A stretch of 6,924 nt of DNA from HyVt-560 sp964577195. Lineage in GTDB: Bacteria > Pseudomonadota > Gammaproteobacteria > UWMA-0217. This document shows, in pieces, positions 1 to 6,051 of this stretch. Every line of letters starts with the position of its first letter. Within the stretch, counting starts at the first letter, position 1. The translations under genes and the position numbers were made by a program. Where the stretch lies: the NCBI GenBank assembly GCA_964577195.1, contig CAZNYF010000150.1, positions 1 through 6,924 on the forward strand. Reading direction: 5' to 3'. A model generated the notes under the pieces. It saw nothing but the letters and a program-made list of their open reading frames with translations. It was not told the origin of the DNA and did not search any database.

Positions 1-639
1 AACGGAATCAAACCATTGCTGTAGGGATGCGCGATCTTCACTATTCTCGCCCTTAAGCGCCGCTTCATTTTCAGCCAGTCTAGCCAGTTTGAGTTTTATT
101 TTAACCACATCGGTTTGTGTTCCTTTTCCCGCTCGGTAGGCGCTTGTTGCAGCAGGGATCATCGCATCTAAAATGCTACGTTCTTGCTGAATCAGTTTAA
201 GCTCCGCTTGACTGGAATAAACATTTAGCCAGCGCTGTCTTAATTCTCTAAGAACGATTGAGCGCTGTGTTTCCAAGCTGGCTTTTTTCATCACCACAGC
301 GGATTTTGCAATGGCTTTTTTAACCGCAAGCGTGTTGCCTGCGGGAAAGGATTGTTTGAGTCCCGCGAATGCTTGCGTCATTGGCTCCTGATTAAAATCG
401 AAGCTGTCTGTGGGCATATTGAGCAGCGCAAGCCGCAGTTGAGGATCGGGTAATTGACCTTCTGCGGTGATCGATGCGGTTGATGAGTCCACTCTGGATT
501 GCGCTGCTTGCAGGCGTGGATCAGCGAGTAGTGCAGATTTTTCCGCATCGTTTAGTCGAAACACAGTTTGTTCCGATTGACTCTCTGCCCATGATGTTTG
601 GCTGCATAGTATTGCCAGCAGGATGATTGTTTGTCTCAT
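1..639 (-). CDS. TolC-family outer-membrane efflux channel (CusC/CzcC-like), partial
   Basis: This is the N-terminal 213 residues of an outer-membrane channel; the reading frame is open through the left edge, so the C-terminal half is missing. The start is an ATG preceded by AGGTG at good spacing. Residues 1-18 form a signal peptide ending SWA. The mature part is rich in amphipathic helix (about 28-55 and 100-213), as in TolC coiled-coil barrels. The segment LPDPQLRLALLNMPTDSFDF (about 63-82), followed by EPMTQ and a QSFPAGNTL segment, is typical of channels that work with heavy-metal RND pumps. The family exports metal ions, often Cu or Ag, from the periplasm across the outer membrane with a periplasmic adaptor and a CusA/CzcA-type pump. 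I infer that the adaptor and pump genes lie past the left edge. The Cys-rich gene 130 bases upstream on the same strand supports a metal role. The exact metal cannot be read from this fragment. Confidence 0.85.
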   Translation of the reverse strand, partial: MRQTIILLAILCSQTSWAESQSEQTVFRLNDAEKSALLADPRLQAAQSRVDSSTASITAEGQLPDPQLRLALLNMPTDSFDFNQEPMTQAFAGLKQSFPAGNTLAVKKAIAKSAVVMKKASLETQRSIVLRELRQRWLNVYSSQAELKLIQQERSILDAMIPAATSAYRAGKGTQTDVVKIKLKLARLAENEAALKGENSEDRASLQQWFDSV

Positions 640-719
640 AATGACACCTGAAAAACCTCTGGAGCTGTCGTCCAGATTGGAGCTAGTACTTAAAATTTTA
701 TGAATTAAATTCTAAAGGG

Positions 720-760
720 TTTTTGACATCATTCCGTTTGGTCAGAATGACGATCAAAAA
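720..760. repeat. Imperfect palindrome between the Cys-rich gene and the channel gene
   Basis: The outer arms are TTTTTGA (720-726) and TCAAAAA (754-760). The inner arms are TCATTC (729-734) and GAATGA (745-750), around a 10-base loop. The structure lies just after the stop codon of the Cys-rich gene and before the channel gene. The stem is AT-rich with a small internal bulge. It could act as a weak terminator or attenuator, an mRNA stability element or a protein-binding site. The rest of the 130-base gap is AT-rich, and I see no other clear signal in it. Confidence 0.4.
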
Positions 761-769
761 ATAGAAGTA

Positions 770-1144
770 TTAGCTAAAGCTGGGAGGGGGGATATCAGGT
801 GGGGTGGAGCAGGTAACAATGGCGAAGCGAGAATGCTGAGGATTGTCGCCGTGATAGATGGATAAGTTGGTTTGAGCGAATGTCTGGGTCGCGCCACTAG
901 ATCCACCGATAGCACATTCACAGCTTCCACCGGCACAATTGGAAGCCATGGTTTCACATTGACAATCATGATCGCAGCACGGAGATTGTTGCACCGCGGT
1001 TATCTGGATGTGGGTTGAATGCGTATTTGATTTGGGAGTATCTGAAACCATCACGGTACTGGCAGCCATGACCGGTGCCATCATTGCAAACAGCAACGAT
1101 AGTACGGTTATCCAGGCAACAAGCTGTTGTGAGGGGTTTTTCAT
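770..1144 (-). CDS. Small secreted Cys-rich protein, probably metal-related (CopL-like)
   Basis: This 124-residue protein has an N-terminal signal peptide: a hydrophobic stretch at about 8-24 and a likely cut after the Ala pair at 27-28. The mature part carries eight cysteines (56, 57, 61, 63, 70, 75, 77, 112). Seven of them lie in a 22-residue cluster containing CCDHDCQC and CECA, with His at 42, 45 and 59. The tail is Pro-rich (PPDIPPPSF). Small exported Cys/His proteins of this kind, including those called CopL, often sit directly ahead of copper-resistance or RND metal-efflux genes, and this one precedes a TolC-type channel on the same strand. I infer periplasmic metal binding or a role in metal-dependent regulation; no enzyme motif is visible. 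The Shine-Dalgarno sequence is weak (AGGT about 15 bases upstream), but no other in-frame start lies nearby and the signal peptide fixes the N-terminus. Family membership is from pattern recognition only. Confidence 0.75.
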   Translation of the reverse strand: MKNPSQQLVAWITVLSLLFAMMAPVMAASTVMVSDTPKSNTHSTHIQITAVQQSPCCDHDCQCETMASNCAGGSCECAIGGSSGATQTFAQTNLSIYHGDNPQHSRFAIVTCSTPPDIPPPSFS

Positions 1145-1186
1145 GATTGAATCAGTATGACCTATTTTAGTGAGCTTGCAAATATT

Positions 1187-1213
1187 GTAACTTTGTAGTT
1201 AGTAGCAAGTTAC
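1187..1213. promoter_or_regulatory. Perfect inverted repeat upstream of the Cys-rich gene, candidate operator
   Basis: The arms GTAACTT (1187-1193) and AAGTTAC (1207-1213) are perfectly complementary around a 13-base spacer. On the minus strand a TACAAT, possibly a -10 box, overlaps the proximal arm at 1189-1184, about 40 bases before the Cys-rich gene's ATG. I find no convincing -35 at normal spacing, which would fit an activator- or MerR-type promoter but does not prove one. The sequence does not match the usual CueR operator pattern. The repeat lies between the pilD stop and the efflux genes, and no U-tract follows it, so a terminator is less likely. Confidence 0.35.
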
Positions 1214-1257
1214 GCTGCAATGAGATGATTGGATGTACTACGAAAATCTTTCTACCC

Positions 1258-2139
1258 TTAAGTTATTCCGCTGAAGGTTAAATAAGCGCCCGTAATTTGC
1301 TCTCCCCAATAGAAAGCAATCCATCCGGCAATTGCCAAAAATGGCCCGAAGGGAATGGGTGTGCCTTTGTTTTGCTGTTTGGTAAGGATCAGCAAGATAC
1401 CAATGACTGCGCCAGCTAAGGATGAGAGGATAATGGTGACGGGGAGTGCTGTGTACCCTATCCATGCGCCGAGCGCGGCGAGTAGTTTGAAATCGCCATA
1501 GCCCATGCCTTCTTTGCCGGTGAGCAGCCTGAATAAATGATAAATAGCCCAGAGCGTCAGGTAACCAAACACAGCACCGAGCAAGCTATGCTGATAACTG
1601 GTGAAACCATTACCGGTAAGATTTACCAGCAATCCCAACCAAATAAGGGGCAGGGTGATTTGATCGGGTAACAGCTGGGTTTTTAAATCAATGATCGCAA
1701 GCGTGATGAGCGACCAGGTGAATATTAATGCGGCAACTGATTTCCAGCTGTAACCAAAATACCAGACCGCTACGATCGAGAGCACCGCAGTGAGTATTTC
1801 GACCAATGGATATTGCATCGAAATACGAGATGCGCAGTGTTTACATTTCCCTTTTTGCAGCAGGTAGCTGAGGATCGGGATGTTTTCCCAAATAGAGAGC
1901 GTATTGTTGCAACTGGGGCAGGCCGATCCCGGCACCATCAGATTAAAAGCCGGTTTATCTTCTGGTTGAAGCTCGTTGCTTTCGTCATCCGTCAGAGAGG
2001 CACATTCGGCGTGCCAGCGACGCTCCATCATAATGGGCAATCGGTAAATGACGACGTTGAGAAAGCTGCCGACGATCAAGCCAAGCAGCCCGGCTGAAAT
2101 CAATAAAGCAGCTTGTGATTGTTGTAAAAGTGCTAGCAC
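1258..2139 (-). CDS. pilD: Prepilin leader peptidase / N-methyltransferase PilD
   Basis: This polytopic inner-membrane enzyme cleaves type IV prepilins after the leader glycine and methylates the new N-terminal residue. At 293 residues it is the normal family length. Residues 24-35 hold GSFLNVVIYRLP. The zinc-binding cysteine pairs of the methyltransferase domain are CPSC (74-77) and CKHC (99-102). The aspartyl-protease residues are D151, in the IIDLKTQLLPD segment, and D216, in GMGYGDFK. Hydrophobic segments after residue 112 give the usual multi-pass topology. The start codon is GTG, placed only 3 bases after the pilC stop; the next Met (37) would remove the conserved N-terminal segment. 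The Shine-Dalgarno match is poor (GGGA about 15 bases away), so translation is probably coupled to pilC. The substrate PilA is encoded at 5321-5809. The coaE-type gene that often follows pilD is not here. Confidence 0.97.
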   Translation of the reverse strand: MLALLQQSQAALLISAGLLGLIVGSFLNVVIYRLPIMMERRWHAECASLTDDESNELQPEDKPAFNLMVPGSACPSCNNTLSIWENIPILSYLLQKGKCKHCASRISMQYPLVEILTAVLSIVAVWYFGYSWKSVAALIFTWSLITLAIIDLKTQLLPDQITLPLIWLGLLVNLTGNGFTSYQHSLLGAVFGYLTLWAIYHLFRLLTGKEGMGYGDFKLLAALGAWIGYTALPVTIILSSLAGAVIGILLILTKQQNKGTPIPFGPFLAIAGWIAFYWGEQITGAYLTFSGIT

Positions 2140-2142
2140 TAG

Positions 2143-3357
2143 CTAAACAACAGATCCCAACTTGAAAATCGGTAGATACATGGCGATAACGAGGCCACCA
2201 ATGAGTACGCCGAGGATTGCCATGATTAATGGTTCCAGCAGTGAACTCATGCCATCAACTGCGTCATCAACTTCTTCTTCATAGAAATCAGCAACCTTGC
2301 TTAGCATGTGATCGAGAGAACCGGATTCTTCACCGATGGAGACCATTTGTACCACCATGTTTGGGAATACCGCAGTATTTCGCATTGATTGCTGTAACTG
2401 CATACCGCCAGCGGTGTCATCACGCATTTGCAGCGTGGCATCGGAATAAACAGCGTTACCGGTGGCGCCGGCGACAGAAGTCATGGCTTCGACCAGAGGA
2501 ACGCCCGCAGAGAACATGGTGGCCAGGGTGCGGGCGAATCTCGCGATGGCAGATTTGCGAATAATCCCGCCAAATATCGGTGCTCTTAACATGTATCTAT
2601 CCAATGCTCGACGGAACTTGAGGGAGCGACGATGTGCTTGCACAAAGCCCGTGATGGCGAGAAAAATCCCTCCAAAGATGAGATACCAGCGATCACGGAA
2701 AACTTCAGAAAGACCGATAACAAATTGTGTAAAGGCAGGTAGATCAGCGCCAAAATCTTTAAACAGGTCTTCAAACGTTGGCACAACAAAAATCAGCAAA
2801 ATCGCGGTTACGACAAACGACATAATCAACACAGAGATGGGGTAAAACATCGCTTTGCGAATTTTTCCTTTGATCGATTCGGTTTTTTCTTTATAGATTG
2901 CAATTCGGTCTAACAGCGATTCAAGTGAACCTGATTGTTCACCCGCATCAACTAGATTGACGAATAAATCATCAAAATGGCGCGGATGGCGTGCCATAGC
3001 ATCCGCCAGCGTGTTGCCGCCTTCGACATCCGATTTAACCGTTAAAATCAGCTCTTGCATGGCGGGGTTTTCATGCCCCTTACCAATGATTTCAAACGAT
3101 TGAACCATTGGAACACCCGCGGAAATCATGGTTGCGAGCTGCCGTGTAAAGATGGCAATGTCTTTACCCTTGATTTTCTTTTTACCCGAGAAAAGCGGTT
3201 TGGACTTCTTTTTAACTTTTAGCGGATTAATCCCCTGGCGACGCAGGTCTGCTTTCACCAGTGTCTCGGAAGGACCGATAGATTCGCCCTTGATACGGTC
3301 GCCCTTTTTATTGGTTCCTTCCCAAATAAAGGTCATTTTTTCTGCAACGGCTACCAT
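2143..3357 (-). CDS. pilC: Type IV pilus inner-membrane platform protein PilC
   Basis: PilC is the inner-membrane platform that couples the cytoplasmic PilB motor to pilin assembly. The 404-residue protein has the full family length and two repeated GspF/T2SF domains. Domain 1 (about 69-192) opens with FTRQLATMISAGVPM and contains GEQSGSLE (139-146). Domain 2 (about 272-395) opens with FARTLATMFSAGVPLVEA and contains GEESGSLD (342-349). Membrane segments lie at about 172-193, 224-240 and 373-396. The N-terminal 65 residues are basic and cytoplasmic. The start ATG has AGGGA seven bases upstream, which favours Met1 over Met8. The gene begins 51 bases after the pilB stop and ends TAG three bases before pilD, so the three genes read as one operon. 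Confidence 0.97.
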   Translation of the reverse strand: MVAVAEKMTFIWEGTNKKGDRIKGESIGPSETLVKADLRRQGINPLKVKKKSKPLFSGKKKIKGKDIAIFTRQLATMISAGVPMVQSFEIIGKGHENPAMQELILTVKSDVEGGNTLADAMARHPRHFDDLFVNLVDAGEQSGSLESLLDRIAIYKEKTESIKGKIRKAMFYPISVLIMSFVVTAILLIFVVPTFEDLFKDFGADLPAFTQFVIGLSEVFRDRWYLIFGGIFLAITGFVQAHRRSLKFRRALDRYMLRAPIFGGIIRKSAIARFARTLATMFSAGVPLVEAMTSVAGATGNAVYSDATLQMRDDTAGGMQLQQSMRNTAVFPNMVVQMVSIGEESGSLDHMLSKVADFYEEEVDDAVDGMSSLLEPLIMAILGVLIGGLVIAMYLPIFKLGSVV

Positions 3358-3408
3358 TGTTCTATCCCTGTACGATTCGTTGTTTTTTGATTGTGCTGAT
3401 CATGGTCA

Positions 3409-5127
3409 TTAGTCCTTAGTGACACGGTTAACTTCATCCAGGCTGGTCAGTCCTTCGCGAACCTTGTCCAGACCCGATGCTCTCAAATCTTTGACGCCTT
3501 CTTTTTTGGCTTGATCTGCGAGCTGAATTGAGTTGCCATTTTCCATAATTATGCGCCCCATTTCCGAGGAAATAGGCATTACCTGAAAGATACCAAGCCG
3601 TCCCTTATAGCCTCCAGTACATTTGTCACATCCCACCTGTTTATAGAGTTTGAGTGAGCCAACTTCTTCCTTCGTAAAGCCTTCTTCAATCAATGCTTCA
3701 GCCGGTAAATCATCTATTTCGCGACAATGAACACAGAGACGCCGTGCCAGCCGCTGAGCAATGATTAAAGAGACGGATGAGGCGATGTTGTACGGCGGAA
3801 TACCCATGTTGGCGAGTCGGCTGAGGGTTTGTGGGCCATCATTGGTATGCAGTGTGGAGAGTACCAAGTGACCGGTTTGAGCCGCTTTAATTGCAATTTC
3901 AGCGGTTTCAAGATCACGAATTTCGCCTACCATAATGACATCGGGATCCTGACGTAAGAAAGCGCGTAGAGCGGCTGCAAAGTCTAATCCGATCTTGGGT
4001 TGCACGTTGACTTGATTGACGCCAGGAAGATTGATTTCAGCGGGATCTTCGGCGGTTGAAATGTTGCGATCCGGCGTATTGAGAATGTTCAGACCGGTAT
4101 ATAGCGAAACCGTTTTACCGCTACCGGTCGGGCCGGTAACGAGAATCATGCCATAGGGTTTGGCAAGTGTGTCCAGATAAACCTGTTTTTGATGTGGGTC
4201 GTAGCCCAGCGCATCAATACCGAGTTGCGCTGAGGTAGGATCTAACAAACGCATGACGATTTTTTCGCCATACAGTGTTGGGCAGGTGTTGACTCGGAAG
4301 TCCATAGAGCGTTTTTTGGAAATTTGCACCTTCATTCGCCCGTCTTGCGGAATGCGCCGTTCTGAAATATCCATGCGGCACATGACTTTTATTCGCGCGA
4401 TCATTTTTGGCGCCAGATTCAGCGGCGGGGTTGCGATGATACTCAGTACACCGTCCATTCTGAAACGAATTCGGAACAGCTTTTCATAGATTTCGACATG
4501 GATGTCCGATGCACCACGCCGAATCGCGTCCAGCAGCATCTTGTTGACGAAACGAACCACTGGAGTCTCGTCCATCTCGGCGGTAGAGGCGAGTTTGTCC
4601 TGATCTTCTTCGTTCGAGATTTCTAGATTGTCGAGATCCTCATCAAGATCGAGTTCTTGCCAGGATGTTAGCGTTTCGGAAGAGTCGAGCGCTTTTTCGA
4701 TGAGTGCTTCGAGCTTGTCAATTTCCGTGAGGACAGGTTCGGTGGGGATACCGGTGCTGAATTTAAAATCATCAAGCACCTTGAGATTTAATGGATCTGC
4801 GATAGCGACATACAAACGATTATTACGTTTAAATATGGGCAGTGCGGTGTATTTGCGTATCAGTGATTCCTTGAGTTCCAGGGCGGGAAGAGAATCACGT
4901 TCGATGACGGACAAATCAAATAGGGGTAATCCAAATACGGTAGAAGAGGCTTCGGCAACCTGGCGCGGGCTCGCGAACTCGTGTTCCGTTAATACCCTGA
5001 TGAGCGGGGTATTGTTGGTGGTCGATAGGTTTTGGGCTTCGACAGCGCGGTCTTCACTCAGTATTCCATTGTCAACCAGACGGCGAGTCAGGCCATTGAG
5101 TTTCATTACCGATGCTGGTGTGCTCAT
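3409..5127 (-). CDS. pilB: Type IV pilus assembly ATPase PilB
   Basis: PilB is the cytoplasmic hexameric ATPase that powers pilus extension through PilC. It has 572 residues. The N-terminal region (about 8-150) is the T2SSE_N/MshEN-like domain, followed by an acidic linker (about 157-186). The ATPase core has Walker A GPTGSGKT (332-339), the Asp box AEDPAE (359-364), Walker B with VIMVGEIRD (397-405, Glu402) and the His box TGHLVLSTLHT (418-428). A tetracysteine zinc site is formed by CVHC (465-468) and CDKC (500-503), which is typical of PilB and GspE and absent from PilT retraction ATPases. The Asp box reads DPAE where many homologues have DPVE, a conservative change. An in-frame TGA 12 bases upstream bounds the start. 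AAGGA lies about 12 bases before the ATG, slightly far; Met8 is a weaker alternative. Confidence 0.97.
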   Translation of the reverse strand: MSTPASVMKLNGLTRRLVDNGILSEDRAVEAQNLSTTNNTPLIRVLTEHEFASPRQVAEASSTVFGLPLFDLSVIERDSLPALELKESLIRKYTALPIFKRNNRLYVAIADPLNLKVLDDFKFSTGIPTEPVLTEIDKLEALIEKALDSSETLTSWQELDLDEDLDNLEISNEEDQDKLASTAEMDETPVVRFVNKMLLDAIRRGASDIHVEIYEKLFRIRFRMDGVLSIIATPPLNLAPKMIARIKVMCRMDISERRIPQDGRMKVQISKKRSMDFRVNTCPTLYGEKIVMRLLDPTSAQLGIDALGYDPHQKQVYLDTLAKPYGMILVTGPTGSGKTVSLYTGLNILNTPDRNISTAEDPAEINLPGVNQVNVQPKIGLDFAAALRAFLRQDPDVIMVGEIRDLETAEIAIKAAQTGHLVLSTLHTNDGPQTLSRLANMGIPPYNIASSVSLIIAQRLARRLCVHCREIDDLPAEALIEEGFTKEEVGSLKLYKQVGCDKCTGGYKGRLGIFQVMPISSEMGRIIMENGNSIQLADQAKKEGVKDLRASGLDKVREGLTSLDEVNRVTKD

Positions 5128-5156
5128 TTGAATATTTCATCCTTGGTGAGCCGTCG

Positions 5157-5186
5157 ATTATAAGGCAAGGGAGCATTTTCTGTAAA
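5157..5186 (-). promoter_or_regulatory. Sigma-70 promoter for pilBCD
   Basis: On the minus strand TTTACA (5186-5181) is followed by an 18-base spacer and a perfect TATAAT (5162-5157). Directly upstream lies a very A/T-rich block, including nine T in a row on the minus strand (5192-5184), which resembles an UP element. The predicted start near 5150 leaves a leader of about 22 bases before the pilB ATG. The promoter sits just after the pilA terminator, so the assembly genes appear to have their own constitutive-type promoter. Confidence 0.7.
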
Positions 5187-5239
5187 AAAAAAGCTAAAAA
5201 GTTCAAAGATATAGCTTGTGCGGTAGGGTTTTTATGCCC

Positions 5240-5271
5240 AAAACAACAAAGCCCCTCGGAAGAGGGGCTTT
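5240..5271 (-). terminator. Rho-independent terminator of pilA
   Basis: A perfect 10-bp stem, AAAGCCCCTC (5248-5257) with GAGGGGCTTT (5262-5271), closes a 4-base loop. On the minus strand the hairpin is followed by TTTGTTGTTTT. It lies about 50 bases after the pilA stop and about 85 bases before the pilB promoter, separating abundant pilin mRNA from the pilBCD mRNA. Confidence 0.9.
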
Positions 5272-5275
5272 GATC

Positions 5276-5296
5276 TACCAATCAGGAGACTTGGTA
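5276..5296. repeat. Short hairpin in the pilA 3' untranslated region
   Basis: TACCAA (5276-5281) and TTGGTA (5291-5296) form a perfect 6-bp stem with a 9-base loop, between the pilA stop and the terminator stem. It may add to the protection of the pilin mRNA 3' end, or it may be chance. Confidence 0.35.
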
Positions 5297-5320
5297 ATAG
5301 CTTAAATACTTAACGCAGTC

Positions 5321-5809
5321 CTATTGACGGCACTCGCTAGGCAGATATTTGTCATCGGGTAAGCCTGCGCCAGCACCATCAGTACCATCATTACATGTGA
5401 ATTTAAGCTGTCCATCAACATCACCGTAGAAAAATACCATCGTTTTGGTATTTACATTAGCGTTAACATTAGCCAGGGTGATTGTGAGTGTAGCGTTGCC
5501 GCCTGTACCGCCACCAAAACCGTAATCAGCTTTACCTGTTTTATAGTTTGTTGAGTTCATCGCATTAAAAAAGCCAGCAGTGACAGTGCCACCTTCAAAT
5601 AGAGCGTCAGTCGCAGGCATGCTGCCTTCGGCGGAGTAGTGATCAAAGATGGCTGTTTTGCCAGCGGATGCAGTAGCAACCAATGTGGCGATCTTAGAAC
5701 GTGCTGTGTAATCCTGATAAGCAGGCAATGCCACTGCTGCGAGGATACCGATGATCGCAACAACGATCATTAATTCAATCAGAGTAAAACCTTTTTGTGC
5801 TTGTCTCAT
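5321..5809 (-). CDS. pilA: Type IVa major pilin PilA
   Basis: PilA is the structural subunit of the pilus. The 162-residue prepilin has a 7-residue basic leader, MRQAQKG, cut by PilD before Phe8; mature Glu5 (Glu12 here) is the conserved assembly residue. The hydrophobic N-terminal helix FTLIELMIVVAIIGILAAVA continues into ALPAYQDYTARSK, the standard type IVa class signature. Two cysteines, 139 and 160, form the expected C-terminal disulfide (D-region) loop, which encloses the Gly-rich GTDGAGAGLPDDKYLP segment. The middle is Gly-, Asn- and Thr-rich (about 97-123), the region that usually varies between strains. AGGAG lies 9 bases before the ATG, a strong ribosome binding site suited to an abundant protein. 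The gene is transcribed alone, with its own promoter region and terminator. The alternative of a minor pilin is unlikely given the length, disulfide and position next to pilBCD. Confidence 0.95.
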   Translation of the reverse strand: MRQAQKGFTLIELMIVVAIIGILAAVALPAYQDYTARSKIATLVATASAGKTAIFDHYSAEGSMPATDALFEGGTVTAGFFNAMNSTNYKTGKADYGFGGGTGGNATLTITLANVNANVNTKTMVFFYGDVDGQLKFTCNDGTDGAGAGLPDDKYLPSECRQ

Positions 5810-5852
5810 TATTATTGACTCCTAAAATAGTCTTTAAAATCGTAAATTACCG

Positions 5853-5869
5853 GAACGGTTTTTCCGTTC
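5853..5869. repeat. Hairpin in the pilA leader
   Basis: GAACGG (5853-5858) and CCGTTC (5864-5869) pair perfectly around five T (five A on the pilA-coding strand). A further outer pair flanks one mismatch. The hairpin falls in the predicted 5' leader of pilA, 44 bases before the ATG. No U-tract follows it on the minus strand, so it is not a terminator. It could stabilise the pilin mRNA 5' end or bind a regulator. Confidence 0.45.
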
Positions 5870-5884
5870 TGCTTATTAGAGAAA

Positions 5885-5900
5885 CCACAATGTATGCCAA
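5885..5900 (-). promoter_or_regulatory. Candidate sigma-54 (RpoN) promoter of pilA
   Basis: The minus strand reads TTGGCATACATTGTGG. The -24 part TTGGCA is a near-perfect match to the RpoN consensus, and the spacing GG-N10-G is right, but the -12 part has GG instead of GC. It would give a leader of about 64 bases. Pseudomonas-type pilA genes are known to use RpoN with the activator PilR, and the TGTC-rich inverted repeat about 125 bases upstream fits an enhancer. The imperfect -12 box keeps this tentative. Confidence 0.4.
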
Positions 5901-5926
5901 CAATTCAATCGAAGTGCAAGTTCGAG

Positions 5927-5932
5927 ATTATA
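5927..5932 (-). promoter_or_regulatory. Alternative pilA -10 box (sigma-70)
   Basis: A perfect TATAAT occurs on the minus strand about 118 bases before the pilA ATG. No acceptable -35 lies 16-18 bases upstream, where the sequence is C-rich. It may be a weak or activator-dependent second promoter, or a chance match. Confidence 0.25.
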
Positions 5933-6012
5933 CAGTAACTTAGGGGGGAATAGGCGGCTATCCTTACGCGTTTTTTAAGTACTACACAATGCGATTAGGC
6001 TTATCAGAGGGG

Positions 6013-6051
6013 CAAAATTGTCATAAGCGGACAATTTTGTCAGAAAGTGTC
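6013..6051. promoter_or_regulatory. Inverted repeat with TGTC motifs, candidate PilR enhancer
   Basis: CAAAATTGTC (6013-6022) and GACAATTTTG (6030-6039) are perfect 10-bp arms around a 7-base spacer. TGTC occurs on the plus strand at 6019-6022, 6038-6041 and 6048-6051 (the last as GTGTC) and on the minus strand at 6033-6030. In Pseudomonas aeruginosa, PilR is known to bind repeated (C/G)TGTC motifs upstream of the RpoN-dependent pilA promoter. The centre lies about 125 bases upstream of the candidate -24 box, a usual enhancer distance. PilR binding is an inference. Confidence 0.5.

Noticed and set aside
4628..5131. 167-codon open frame on the plus strand
   Set aside because: It lies wholly antisense to the conserved N-terminal part of pilB and encodes a Ser/Arg-rich low-complexity product, typical of a shadow frame.
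5184..5217. A second terminator between pilA and pilB (AAGCTA...TAGCTT followed by nine T on the minus strand)
   Set aside because: The stem is only 6 AT-rich pairs with a 15-base loop. The T-tract is better explained as an UP-like element next to the -35 box of the pilB promoter.
5240..5320. tRNA gene next to pilA, as found in some pseudomonads
   Set aside because: The hairpins here are a terminator and a short 3' stem; there is no cloverleaf or conserved tRNA box sequence.
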